Assembly: GCF_000150275.1 (NCBI RefSeq)
Contig: NW_002060945.1
Location: forward strand, 9,135,650-9,199,649
DNA length: 64,000 bases
Origin: Trichoplax adhaerens
Taxonomy: Eukaryota; Placozoa; Uniplacotomia; Trichoplacea; Trichoplacidae
Direction: 5' to 3'
Below the pieces are notes generated by a model, which was not told where the DNA came from, made no database searches, and worked only from the letters and a program-made list of their open reading frames with translations. Made by a program: the position numbers and the translations under genes. Of the stretch, positions 48,386 through 62,132 are shown piece after piece. The stretch's first letter is position 1; every line of letters begins with the position of its first letter.

Positions 48386-49865
48386 GTCAGTCAGGTCCAA
48401 TCTGAAAAATGGGGAGGGGAGTTGCTGAAATTTGAATGGTAAAAGAGAGTTTAGTGCTTGAAAGGAAAGTCGCAAAGCTGCCTAATATATGCAACCCGAT
48501 TACCTGGTTGTGCTCTCACTTTATTGGATTCATGATTTTAGAATCTACAGCTTTAGTTCCACTTTATTTCATATTTCAACTGCCTTTATATGCTCATCCG
48601 ATTATAGGATTATTAATGCATGATATGACGAGAACAGATACATCTGTACCGACCGTAGCGGTATACAGTACTACAGTATGGTGTACATGGCGCAATTTGA
48701 AGACTTTGCCCTTGTTGCAAGTATATCCATTACGTTTTGTAGAATTCTGAGACTAGAAATGAGCTATTAAACACGGAAAATAGTAGAGTACCCTACTGTC
48801 AAAATAGTTTGTTTTTCACGCAATGTTTGACTTAAGCTTTTCTTGGCACCCAGTGTACAGTAGTCAGGTATACACTTGGACAGGACGACGTATTGCATTC
48901 AATGGATATGATTTGATGATTGATATTCATCGCCTTGATATTCTGAGCTATTTATGTGTCACTATGTTAAGCAACTTTAAACAACTGCATCAGACTAGCG
49001 TAATAACAGACAAGATATACGTTGTAGTCCAATTGTAGATTAAGAATGTACGTCAATGTTGTAGAAAGCTGGCAGACAGTCTCTGAAGCTCCCTAAATGT
49101 AATTTCTATGCGCGTTATTGATTGATAAACTAAACTTTGGTGCGTCGTTGACAATTTCATCCAATATTATACACTACTGTACGTATGTTGAATTGATAGA
49201 ATGGCAGAGCAGCGCGATAAATCCGTATGTGCAACACTATCTACTATTAAGGGTAGAATTGTAAACTATAAGCGAATAGAAATATATATTTATGCAACTA
49301 GATCCATACGTATCGACGTAGAACTATCTCATGCAATGGATGACAAGGCTTGAACCTAGATTGAAATGTCATCAATTTAGATCATAACCTACGTCAAGTA
49401 TACGCTAATACAGTAGTAACAACTGTATTGGCTATAGAGTAAAAAAAAAAAATCAAAATCAAAAATGAGACAACTATATTCTCTGCATCATTTGATGAAG
49501 GGAGACTTTCCAACGTACCCCTGCACTATGTACAAGTCCAATTTATGTTTTACTTATTTATTTTACAGACTATAAAAATAGAGAAATTCGTGCAAGCAAT
49601 AATATCTAATATCTATAGCCGTAACATGGAATCCTACATCTTATTCAGTCATTATAGTTTCTTCATAACGTGCTATCGTCGTATGCATGATAGTATACTT
49701 AAATTCAGGTCATCGAAATAACAAGGGAGATTCGAAAGCGGAACAGAACGGACTGATAGTTTCATCACAGAATAAGCATACTTATATGTAGTCAATATTT
49801 GTACGACACAGCATCATGCTATAAATGACTAGTCTTGATTGAACTCTCATACAATCACCATCGCC

Positions 49866-50540
49866 TTTAAAATAGTTGTATCACTCACTATCCACTATCT
49901 TGAGCAATGCAACTGTCGTAAAGTTACCTACTACTTCGGACTACCGTCATCAATAAGACATCGAGCAGCTCAAGTGTTTAACAAGCGTACAATAAGATCC
50001 AAGCTGGTAGACAGCTTGGCAAGTTTTAGCATTTTGACTTCTATTCATTCTATTGATTGAAAAACACCGCTTTTAAGCGTACACTGTCAACGATTTGGAT
50101 ATACTCGCATTAATGAGAAGATTGTGGAATAGTGGACGAATTATTCGTATGGGTAATATCTTCAGTGATTCTAATGTAGAATTATGAATTGGAAATAAAC
50201 GTTTAAAATAGTTGTATTACTATCCGCTATCTTGAGCAATACTAACAACTGTAGTAAAGTTACCTACTACTTCGGACTACCGTCATCAATAAGACATATC
50301 GAGTAGCTCAAGTGTTTAACAAGCGTACTATAAGATCCAAGCTGGTAGACAGCTTGGTAAGTTCTATCATCTTGACTTCTACTCACTCTGTTGATTGAAA
50401 AACACCGCTTTTAAACGTGCACGGTCTACGAATTGGATATACTCACATTAATGAGAAGATTGTGGAATAGTGGATGAATTATTCGTATGTGGCAATATCT
50501 ACAGTTATTCTAATGTAGAATTATGAATTAGAAATAAACG
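49866..50540. repeat. Two-copy tandem duplication, period ~336 bp
   Basis: Copy 1 is 49866-50201 and copy 2 is 50202-50540. Both contain CGGACTACCGTCATCAATAA, CAAGCTGGTAGACAGCTTGG and GAGAAGATTGTGGAATAGTG with few differences. A shorter, more diverged match (TTGATTGAAAAGCGATG) near 51035 suggests an older third copy. No coding frame is conserved between copies. Confidence 0.9.
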
Positions 50541-51879
50541 TATTTAGGTCATACTTGCACAATGTAGAAACAGGCTACAGCATGAAAGACTAGCCTTCAA
50601 TCTCGATTAAATTCTTATAAAATTGCTACCGTAGTTGAAGGCTTTCCAAGTCACTTTATTGAGCTACTGTAATACTAAAATGATGTACAAACAATAGGCA
50701 CGTAAATCAATACCCAAGTAAAATGGCGATAATCCAGAATTTTACGTCTGCGATATTTAGACGTGCGGGTTAAATTTATCTTAGCGTCTTTTTGGTAAGG
50801 GTATGATCATGACTGCTATTACCATGAAAAATGATAAGCTTTACTCTATACGATTACAACAAAAATGGGTGGAAAATCATTGGAAAATATCCTGATATTA
50901 CACTTGGAAATCTCAAATGACTTCCCACACACCCTGTACATTGAAGATTTGTGCTACCCTTGATTCGCTTTTCAGACGGGTCACGTAGTCAAATTTGGCG
51001 TAAAAGCTGTCCATCTGTACTCTTATTCACTTAATTGATTGAAAAGCGATGATTGTTATACATGCAGAGTTTACAATACTAATGTCTATGAACCAACCCT
51101 TCACACCTATGAATTATAATTCTAGCATTACAGAATGGTGGATCAATTCACGGGTCTGGCCATATCCACAATGTAAAGTAAAGGTGGGATTTGCAAATGA
51201 ATACGGCACACGCTGCAACGTGTTCTCAATGGCTAGCGAGTTTTGATCCAATTCACACGTAAAATCACATCATCATCAATTCCACGGTATACTATTTTAG
51301 TCAATCCATCATTATCCGTAATACCCTTTCAACTCCATAGAATCATAAAGTTAAATAAATATATTGTACATCAACAATTTTAATCGAATTAATTTTATAT
51401 TTATCTTATTCTACTCTATTAAAACGAGCGTTTAGAATAGTATCGAAGGTATAATTGCACTAGATTGGTATCTACAGCTATTAAATTAAATTAATGAATG
51501 AATTATCCCAGTAATTTGCTGTTTCTCCATCAAAGCTGACATTGTGCGGTGGTGATCGGCTGCGATATTCTACTGTATCCAAGATACTATCAAGGGCAAT
51601 CTAGATTATTGTCAACGGTACTATTAAAGTGCTGTTAATTAATACTGTATGTCCTTGTTTGTCTTTTACTCGTTAATGTCGATACTGTAGAGTGGATTTT
51701 ATTCCATCTTTATTTTGGGTAGGAGGGGCGGGGGCAACTTGATATCTCAGATTGTAGGATGGAATATCTTAAACGATAAAATTTACTTACTGGAGCAACG
51801 CAAACAGCATCAATTTGATTCCAGTAATAGGCATTTGGTAGTAAATTATAATACTGTGAGGCATCCATCGTCAAATTTC

Positions 51880-52047
51880 ATCGATCTTGCATTATGGTTC
51901 TGTATCATAAACTCGTCTAGGCAGCATTACTGTTAATATCTGTGGGCCAATGTCGGTCATGATATCGATCTTGCATTATGGTTCTGTATCATAAACTCGT
52001 CTAGGTAGCATTACTGATGATATCTGTGGGCCAATATCGGTCATGAT
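51880..52047. repeat. Two-copy tandem duplication, period 84 bp
   Basis: Copies at 51880-51963 and 51964-52047 are almost identical from ATCGATCTTGCATTATGG to CGGTCATGAT, with about four substitutions. Confidence 0.9.
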
Positions 52048-52620
52048 CTGTTATCTTAGTCAGGTGCACTAACCCTATTAAAAGATGCAATTTTATCCCT
52101 ACAACTCTAGTATGTTTTCTACCCAGATACAAGATGGGACATCGAGACAGAAGCATACCACTCCTCCATTTTGAACGAGTTCAAGTTGACTTTGGATGAC
52201 CTTTCCACTCTACAGTCTACACGAGTACTTTAGAGTGTACACTGGAGGGTTTTTCTCTTACGACTAGAACTATTATTATAGTCGACTCTTCCTATTAATT
52301 GATTAAGCAGACAAATGATGAATTTATCTGTAATTTTTTCAATTTTAGCAGCTTTGCCAATGATATTATAACAAAGCCGTCAACCATCTGCTGCCTAGAA
52401 GAGCTCTTGGTAGACTGTCTACTCCTATAGTCCGGGACTAGTCACTGCATTTAGACCACGCTGGTTCATTAATAAGACATGAAAAAATCGCAGAGCTTGT
52501 GCCTAAGGCTCACACTGATTATTTTTACTGTAATTTTACCTCGTTTTTCTCTTCTTTTGCAAATTGCAAGGGGATATTTTAGGTTCGGTTAGACAAGGAC
52601 TACTAGAAGAAGACGACCAG

Positions 52621-52656
52621 GTAGGCAGGGCAAACCCATACGTTTGCCCTGCCTAC
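52621..52656. repeat. Perfect 15-bp inverted repeat with 6-base loop
   Basis: GTAGGCAGGGCAAAC (52621-52635) and its exact reverse complement (52642-52656) flank CCATAC. The arms are GC-rich against an AT-rich background and would form a stable stem. A CAGTACTG-rich tract starts about 45 bases downstream. Confidence 0.9.
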
Positions 52657-52699
52657 TACAGTACTACCTGGTTCGTTACAATACTACGTCGATGTGTAT

Positions 52700-52750
52700 A
52701 CTGTAGTACTGTACTAAACACTGGTACAGTATAGCACAGTACAGTACAAT
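52700..52750. repeat. Palindromic CAGTACTGTAC-type tract
   Basis: CTGTAGTACTGTAC, GGTACAGTAT and CACAGTACAGTAC recur in 50 bases. This is the third occurrence of this vocabulary in the window, here without an identified neighbouring gene start. Confidence 0.55.
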
Positions 52751-54756
52751 TCAGCAACACCGCCAGCGTACTAAATAATATTGTATTGTGGGTGACAATT
52801 AAATAATCTAATTTTTTATTTTGTTTTTTAGGTCGAAGCCAGCTAGACCCAAAGCGGGAGACTGACCAAGGTGAGGAAGAGAAAGAGAGAGAAATAAGCC
52901 ATCGAGCTCTTGACTACAGGAACTAATGATCAATCCAGTCCAAAATTCTTCTATTTTTGCTAACACTACCATCAACGGATCAGATTGTGACCAGTCGATT
53001 GATTGAGGAGAGAAAACAAGAAGAAGAAAATTGTTGGAACCAATTTTGCATCAGCTAAGATCGCTTCCAATTAGATTGATTGGATCGAATCGTAAGTATT
53101 CAATCTATTTTTTCCTCGATTTTTTCCTACTCTTATTAAAACTGCCATCAATGAGGGTAAAAAAAGAATTCATTCAACATTGTCGGCTCCAAGTTGATAA
53201 AGTACAAGTAGGATAGTGATCAATCTGACCATGGTAGATGGCATGATACATAGACGGCGTGTTTCAAGAATAATTAGCAACTAAATAACCATACAATTCA
53301 TCAAGATAGATTAATATTCATGATAAGAATACACTTGATTAAATCACTTAGATCATCGACTTGGTAGTCAATATCGTCATGTTGTACACCATGAATACTT
53401 TACCATTTGGAAACTGCAGATTGAAATTTAATCGCTACTCAACCCGATAGACTCTTTTTACCAACTTAGCAGTTGCAGCAATCCTTTTTCCTCAATGCTA
53501 TGCACATGTTATAAACATACTTCGCTACTACTCTAACCATGTGTTGTACAGAATTAGAATTTATCATCGATTCATTATATATTGCTGTGCCGATAGATGT
53601 ACTGAGACAGTAAAAATCACTATCAGATATCTATCTTCCCATGATACAACACTATATAAACAATACATGGCCGATATGAATAGCCCTTTTCCAAACTCAA
53701 TTTCATCCTTTGCATACATTTGGACAAGAAGAAGAATTGATGATTATTCCATTAAGTACCTTTCTACAGTATCGATTGTATTACAGTAGTACCTAGAGAT
53801 GTAATCAACACCATTTTTCATGAACATAGAAGTAATCATTTTCATCCCATAGCTTCCGACAGTACAGTACATCACCTACGTTTTACAGTAGACTCATGGA
53901 GCTCATTACCAAATTCAATTTCATCTTTTTACAAGTATGCATATTTAGACACATCGAAGAATTACAATATTCATCTCCATCAAACTTCATCAAATACCTG
54001 CCCTACTACTTCATCTATTACTTCCTCAGAGCCTATTCTAAAATTGAATTCGTCTTCCACATACATTTCCATAGTAAAAAGAATGAATAGACATCGGAGA
54101 CCATGATAGATCACCTATGACAATATACTATGCCATGAGTAGACATCATAATTTCACCTTTTATTGCGACTGTAATAATGATATGATTATGTTATCAGAT
54201 CTGCTTCTATATCGTCCATTGCAATATATGTACTCGTATAGGTTCAACGTTTATCCTTGATTTAGACAATAGTCACTACTACCTGGGACTCTTCGTCATC
54301 CACCATGTTGGAAGACGAAGCAGCCGAGATTGTTGGATACTGACTGTACAAGTCTAAGTAAAGAGGCTATCAATAAATAAGTAGTTAGCATCTATAAGGA
54401 GTAATGTATAACTTGTTCACTCCAATCTCATGTCTCAGCAGTAGTAAATACATCCTAGTGCAATCCATGAAAAAGGAAACTGAACAAAGTGATAACATCA
54501 GTTTTGCGGCTCCTTTTTGAATAAACACTTGAACTTTTTTTAATCACTTTTACTTCTATTTCTGGGCATTACCTCCCACTTTATTACCTGTGTTATTTTT
54601 CCCAATTGAAAAGAGAATGAAAATATTTTACTTAGGAATACTTGAAGATCCTTTGTTCTACTTATCATAGTCGTCGTTCTTTGATCGAAACACTACTCAC
54701 TCATCCTGATTTAAACGAAAGCAAGCTCATCATGATTGCATAACAATTGATAAAGT

Positions 54757-54906
54757 CATAAATCTTACTGTCATTCTCATTATCATCATTCTCATTCTAC
54801 CATAGATGTCTTTTCAATTTACAGAATTACTCATAAATCTTATTGTTATTCACATTATGATCATTCTCAGTCGACTATAGATGTCTTTTTAATCTATAGA
54901 ATTATT
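54757..54906. repeat. Two-copy tandem duplication, period 75 bp
   Basis: Both copies start CATAAATCTTA(C/T)TGTTATTC-like sequence, share ATAGATGTCTTTT and end with A(C/T)AGAATTA(C/T)T. They differ at about a dozen positions. Confidence 0.8.
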
Positions 54907-56777
54907 CTATCCGCACAACTGCTAACAATAATGTGGTATTAGTAAGGAATATACAAGGAGCCTTTGTGATCAGCAATTTTCAATGTTACAACTTTATGCA
55001 TTTGATCTCAAATCTTTTTTACTATGTTGTATACTACAAGAATACGGTCGAGAGAATGAATTCTCGGAATTCTTTAAAATCACACACTTTTTTAACTTTG
55101 TAAATTTGCTAACGAGTCAATCCCACGCTTATACCCCTCGCCTATCATGACTAAAAGTTACCAGTACATGTTTTCGTATCTTTGCTAAGTTAACCGATAC
55201 GATAATAATTATATTATAATAATAATGGCCGCTGCTGTAAATGAATTTAATATTCTCGTATATACATACATGACATAAGGATCATGCCATAGTCATTTCT
55301 TCATTGCTTATGTAGATACGTGTATAGCATATACAGTAGGATGCTACAAAGTATTCAAACGTGTCATTTCACATTAATTCAAGCTTATTTTCACGGAAAC
55401 CATATCATACTATTCATGGAAGACAATCCTGCATCCGCCAAGTATTCGAAAATTGCAATTGCAATCATATTGAATGACTATCTGAGAATTATGAAAGAAA
55501 ATTAAAATTATCGTCCTTTGATTACTATAGCTTTATAACAAATAGTTACGCAACGAATGTGCTACCACGTACTAGTTTTACTACAATTTATTGATACACA
55601 AGGATTGTAATATTGTTTATTAAGAAGGAAAAAACATATTTTCAAGGTAGTATATTGGGAAGAGAGGTCACTACCAACAGATATCAAAGAACTATTATAT
55701 AAATGTAAATTCTCTTGATAAATGATCAGATGAGTCTAGTGATTGCAGCAGGGATTGATCTAAAAATAGTGAAACCAATAATTTCAGTAAACTTAGTTCA
55801 TTAATTATATAACCTTGGGCATCTTTCTGTAAACATATATATCATCTAATAAAATAGCTCCGTTCAGTGATGTGATTGGATTTATATTGCTTTGAAACTA
55901 TGTTTACAATTATAATATTTTTACTAACTACATTTAAAAGATGATAATAGCTTATTGTAAGCGTCGACAAAAGTTACTAAGAAAATTATTGTTCGTATGG
56001 CTACTTCTTGTATCGTACAGTGCAAGATTTTGTCGTTTCTATTCAACAGTTATTCTAATATTCTAAGCAGAATATTTTAAAGATAACGTTAAGTTACCTT
56101 AATCAGAAGCAGACTTTATTAGATAGCTATAATCTGATTACACTTTATATTGAGTCATTCATACTCTAGTCACTTAGACGTATAAACTGATCAATGTATA
56201 TAAGCTTTCGTCGTTTAATAAAAAGCATTGAAAGCCTTTAATTCATATCATTATAGGAAGAAGGAAGGGTGAACAATTGATGCTTAATTAATGCCTACTT
56301 TAAGCGTCTGCCTAGTCATATCTTCCGCCATATATAGATACAGATTTGTAGATACACCTGACTGCCTAAAACCTAGATTATTGTCATTGCATAATAATAT
56401 GGAGTAAATCAAAGTTAACAACATTTACAGGAAATGAAAAATATAATTTCCTTGAAAGTCCACGCAATCACCTAATACTAGGCTCGTACTTGGCTGTATT
56501 TTTAGTTCTGATTCCTTATGAATTGTAATAAAAAATTGTCGATCATCTATGGAACCTTCTATTTTAATACTAGATCGTTTTTCTATAGGAATTCCGTATG
56601 ATAAACTAGATTGCCTAATCGATTATTGCTATCATATTTCATAATATTGAAGTATGAACTTTTCATGGCTGAATGCTTATAAAATAATACTATTCATCTT
56701 GATTTTTTTCTAAAGATTTAACGGTAGGAGATTTGAAATTATAGCACTATAATCGAAGAACAATTAAGAAGTGAAAA

Positions 56778-59257
56778 ATGCCGACAGCTTTCACCATTGG
56801 AATTATCCAAATAACCTCAGGTGTGGTCAGCACCATTTTGGCAATATTGGGATGGATACTACTAGATGAAATTCGTCATGAATATTTGTTAATTTCCACT
56901 GCTTTACCTACAATAGCGGTAAGTTTAGCATTTTTCGTCTAATATAAGTACATTGAGTATTTAGGATAGAGAGCATACATTAACACAATTTATTTTTTAC
57001 CAATTCCAGTGTGCATATTGTATATTCTGTTCGATACTCTTTTCATAACGTGTAAAGAAGTTTAATTAATTAATATTACTTTTTATAATTTCACTGTAAT
57101 GTATCGAATAGTAACGCAACCTTGATAAAATTTTAATTCACTCACTGATATTGCTGTAGATGTTCTTATGTGGTATGTGCGCCATCGGTTTCGTACGAAA
57201 ATCTTTGCATTCTCTGGTAAGCTAGATCATGAGCTACAATCATGATACAATTTATGATATTCAAATTCCGTGTCAACAGTTTCGCGGATGTTAGCAATTT
57301 TAAGACTTTATAGAGTTTAAACCTTTCAAAAGTCATCCTAAAAGAATTATGTTAAAGCAAATAGAATCAGGAATAGATAAGCATGCATATAGTGCGTGAA
57401 TCAACAATGAACTGTATTAACAATTTTCATTTTAATTTCATCTAGTTAATTGGCATCATATTTTTTGCAACGATTTGCGTGGCTAGCGAGATTTTCAGTA
57501 TTGCGTCTCACTCTTACATCATTTACATATTTTCAAGAAGGAATTCCAAAGTTGTCGAGCTAGCAGTTGCAAGTATTTCGCTTATTCTATCGTGTATTTT
57601 TGGAGTATTTAATGGCTATGTCATTATCAAGTTTGCTCGCTATCTCGTTACCGTCAATGCCTCATTCGAAGGAGACGCTACACAAAGTAATAATCAACAA
57701 TCTGGAATGGCTTCCACTACAACCCCAGTCGACGCACACTTTCTGTTCTTCGGATTATTCGGCCCAGGCTTGTTTCAGCTAGTATCTGGAGGTGTTACAC
57801 TTGTACTTGGTATAGTTAGTCTAGTAGTTCTTCAAGGAGGTTTTGCACCAGCTACCTGCTATCTCGGAAGTATTGTAAGTATTCCACAAGACTAAACTGT
57901 TTTACGTAACCTGCAATCTTATAAGTACTAACACAATGATCGCCTAATTATTTCTCATATATTTGCTGGATCGGGAATCAGATGATTGCGAGCGGTACCA
58001 TTACTCATTTAACTCAAAAGTTAAGAAATATTAAATCATTGGTAATATCCCAATAAGTGATTCTTATTTTTGCCGAAGAGTGTAGCAAACAGTATCATAC
58101 AACTAAAATCATATATTTCCTTCTCCTGGTTTAGACTACCTGGTCTTTGATCACTTCGAAATGGGCATGTCTTTGGTCTTTTGCTCTAATAGTTTCATCC
58201 ACACTTTATCTCGTTTTTAACATCATTGGAAGACAAATTTTTGCGGCCTATATTGCATTTTATGTTTTAGTCATGATAGCTGGTTTGCTTAATTTGGTGG
58301 GTTCAGCAATCATTACCTTCAAAATGGCGAGTTTGGAGGAAGTTCCAGTTTTCAAATTGACGCTATTTAATCGATTACGAATGCCAATAACATCACAAAA
58401 TATCACTTTTGGCATTACTTTATGCTGCTTTGGCTTTCTCTTTATAATTGTTACATTTATAGAACCTTTTGTTGGAATTCCAACACACCTACTATATACT
58501 TTCGCTACTGGCTGCCAGGTAAATAAATAGATAATAGGGAAATGCACTTATTCTAGAAAAGTTGCTGCGTGAATAGAATTCTTATCATTAACAAATTTTA
58601 TTCTCTTTAATGCAATTGTAGTTAATATTAGCTGGCCAATTAGGCAATAACTTGGCATTTAAATATTCGGAAGATTTGGTACGTAGATATTATTAACGGC
58701 TATTCAATGTACTATAATTAATTTCTATCCGATATTGTGCTAGCAAGCGCTTGCTTTAATTAACATTCTACATTTAACGGATATTAACTACTTAGGTGGC
58801 GTCTTATTTTATCATAAATTTCATGGCATCGGCGTTTATTACAACTTATCTTGGATTACTAATTGCTGAATATACATCACTGCCATTTATCTTAACACAA
58901 AGACCAGCATCAATAGCTATGGCTATAGTAAATTTTGTCTTAATAGCGCCTGCCTTAATTATCAGCTTATATGAAACTGTAATTACTGGATATCGTTCAG
59001 GAATTTGTATCTGTGGAGACAGGCCTGCAATCGCTATGGTAAAATGCAGTTAATTTAGAATTATTTCGTATATTGGTCCATGTTTTATAATAATTATATT
59101 AATTCTATACTCCCTATCGTAGATTGAGAATACTTATGATGCTAGCGAACAGGCTCAAGAAACTAATTCACCAATAGACAATCTTAACCATACTTTTGCT
59201 ATACAAGATGATACGAAACATTCCATTCAAGACATATCTGGAGAAACACAGATATAA
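56778..59257 (+). CDS. Multi-pass membrane protein with three tandem tetraspan (MS4A-like) modules
   Basis: Seven exons, all separated by phase-0 introns: 56778-56918, 57160-57216, 57446-57874, 58135-58518, 58622-58678, 58796-59038, 59123-59257; 481 residues. Hydrophobic segments suggest about 12 helices in three four-helix groups. Each group opens with a similar segment: TIGIIQITSGVVSTILAILG, LFQLVSGGVTLVLGIVSLVV and TFGITLCCFGFLFIIVTFIE. An intron follows each of these at the same relative place (after TALPTIA, CYLGSI and FATGCQ). Exons 2 and 5 are both exactly 19 codons and occupy matching positions in modules 1 and 3. The Q-x-x-x-G-x-x-x-x-x-x-G-I pattern of module 2, followed by a W-rich third helix, recalls the CD20/MS4A family, but this is a fold-level resemblance only. 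The 45-residue tail is hydrophilic and Asp/Thr-rich (ENTYDASEQAQET), probably cytoplasmic. Function unknown. Confidence 0.85.
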
Positions 59258-62132
59258 TCAACGATTAAATAGGGCGTAAATTGAAGTTAAAACTTGCTTG
59301 ACAAAATTAGAGGTCAATTGATGCTAATAGTTGTTATCATAGGTTTATTCATTGTGCATAAGTAGATTAGTGTGTATAAAGAATCTACTTAACTTCCTTA
59401 TTATAATCGTAACTGGTATGCAAAACTATATTGATAGTCAATCTAACGGTAATATTCGACTATAAATACGTACAGGTAATCGAAAGGACAAATGCATTAT
59501 CTACATATGCAAAGTTCGACGTAAGTTTATGTTTTAAATTGGTCAGCTACTACAAGAGTGCGGTTAGTAAGCACGTCTAAAGCATCGGGCTACAACGTTT
59601 CTCTTTTTACGCGTTATCGAAAATGATTGTGTAGTTACTTTGCATTACCGTATCGTAAAAGACAATTGGTGTAAATCCTTTAAACTTATCAGGTATTAAT
59701 TTATTGAGGGTCGTTTAATATAGGTACCTATGAATTTGTGAACATACTGCTATTTAATATTCGAAAGGTTTTAACAGTATTTCATAGGTAGTTGTGTCGT
59801 AACCCACTGTGCAGCAATATCTTTTCAACCATGTCATACTTGTACAATATGTTCATACCATAAATTTCGCACTTAGATGATCATATTGGTTTACGAGTTG
59901 TACTTATTAACTTTTGTTGCCATCAAGTTTGTAATCATAACAGTAATACCGTTGTAGCCCGTAGTAAATTGTAATTACTCAGAATCATATTGCACCTCGA
60001 CTTGGATTGTTAATTGACTTCTGCCAACACCTTTAATAAATACGATACAGTGTGATGTATCAGAGTTTCACTAATACAATTTTGTTGCATTCAATTACTT
60101 GGCTTTAATGAGTACTTTGAAGATTAACGAGGACGATGATATGTAAATGCTGTGTATATAACATATATATTAATCATTTCGCAAATACTAGATAACTGTA
60201 TCTCTCAATTTCTTATATTTTTGTTATACATGACAACCTCGTCTTGCATGGTCAACATTAACTAGATTGGTAGTCTATATAGGACATCAACCTCACTTTG
60301 TTCATTAACTAGTAGTAGATTATACTAGCTATTATATTTATCTCGAGATGTATTTGTTTGAAACTTAGCAAGAGCAGTAATATAGAAATGCTGATAGCTA
60401 TTAAAATTTGATATTTGCTACGATGTCAACCAACAAATGCAATCATGCCATAATATTTTACTAAAAGAGTTCTATAGAGTAGTACTAGGATTAAATATTA
60501 AATATTCATTCATGATCGATGTAGAATTTCAGTCCTTATTCTATTCTAACAATTGATTATGAGTACAAACCGAACTTACTAGAAATTTACATTTGCTATG
60601 CATGCCATAAGAATTAATGCAAACGTTACCATCATTAGTAATTCATTTTACCAAAAATAATATGTATAACAATAATGGATAATTTATTAATCGACATATT
60701 TTAGCTGAAGCTTAAATTAAGATTTAACATTTGCTGCACTTGTTAAAAATCTCGAGATTTCACCAGTGGTGTAATTTTTTGTAGCTTGTTTCAATTAGAT
60801 AGATATTAACTGGGAATTTGCAATTCCATACGCGCTCACTGAGCAACAAATGAAATCATTACTAAAGTACAATTAATATTAGATCCTTTATTTACAGATA
60901 TTAATAAAGCAATCATGAATTAAAATTGATATGTCACATTATCATAAAGTATGCTAGTCAGGTTAAAATCGATTAAATTAACGTAGCAACTTATATAATA
61001 TTTACTACTAAAATCTGACATAAGTCTTTATTGTTGATTACAAGCAAGACATCCATCATCGGAATGAAACATTATTGAAAAAGAAAACAAAGTGATGATT
61101 ACAGTAATAGAGTATCTTTGCATTAACTATTTCGAAATAGGCTGATCAATTATAATTAAATAAACAATAAAATAGTATTTAATATAAAATTGATGTAGAT
61201 AGTCGAGTTGTAAAGTCTCTATTGCCAATCAATAACTGAAAAAATTTTGTCTATCATAAACTAACCTCAATGAACGTCCTGTATTCCACTTTGAAAGGAA
61301 TATCATCATGGTATTCATTTATAGCCACAATAATCGTAAACTGTGTAAGACAATACAAATTACTTTCAATGATTGCAATTTAACCTACATTGTCTACCTA
61401 AGTTGAATAACAAGATGGTAAAATTAAAGCGTGTATAAGAAGTACAATATCAAGAGCGATCAATATTTAATTAATGCAGCTGGAATTTGGATTTGATATG
61501 CGATACTGAATGCCTATCATTGTTTAAATTGTATATAAAAGTATTTAGCTAAGAGAAATACGGTACCTACTCGAATAAGGTGAAAGAAAAGATATCATCC
61601 TTGTTCAATATTGCCTATGATGGCTTTAGGCAGTTGCAAGTAATTGGTATATTTTAAATAATTTAAGCTCTTATTTCAGTTAATCAGTATATTGCCGATA
61701 AAGGCGTGATTAAAAATAACCTTACTGGCTGTTCGATTAAAAACGGAGTTGGCAAGCATTTCAAAATAATTTTGACTGTAGTAAAGGTGTAATCAACGGT
61801 CGTTATTATTCACAATTAGGTTTAAGCCATGCTGAAGAATATTTTAAAATATTCTAGACAATTTCTTTTTCAAAATATATCAGTATAGATTATACCGATT
61901 TGTTAACACACACGACAATTGCGGAGTATCAGCATCAGTCATGGTTGATATTCATAGAAAAGCATTAGAGATAAAATAATTCAGACTTTTTCTTAGTGTA
62001 TACAAGCAACAAAAGGTGCGATCGAATAACAATCATAACCGATGATTCAAATGGAGCCAGGGGTAAAATCGTCGGAAAAGAAAGAATTCAGTAGTCTTTC
62101 TTAGAATTTCTATCATTCAACGAGCAGTACGA
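59258..62132. other. AT-rich intergenic region, nothing recognised
   Basis: No exon pair, long frame or clear repeat was found by eye on either strand. It includes the 3' flank of the multi-pass membrane protein gene. Confidence 0.45.

Larger units (their letters stand above)
47788..56777. other. 9-kb gene-poor region with duplications
   Basis: No gene model could be supported. The region contains a palindrome and hairpin near 48343-48385, a 336-bp tandem duplication (49866-50540), an 84-bp duplication (51880-52047), a perfect inverted repeat (52621-52656), a CAGTACTG tract (52700-52750) and a 75-bp duplication (54757-54906). A 41-base stretch at 52832-52872 lies between a strong polypyrimidine acceptor (TTTTTTAG) and a GTGAGG donor, with one open frame (RSQLDPKRETDQ). 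It could be an exon of an unresolved transcript. The 104-codon plus frame at 48436-48750 is hydrophobic but unmatched. Confidence 0.45.

Noticed and set aside
48436-48750. 104-codon hydrophobic plus-strand frame
   Set aside because: No family match, no splice partner and no start context. Hydrophobic chance frames are common in AT-rich DNA.
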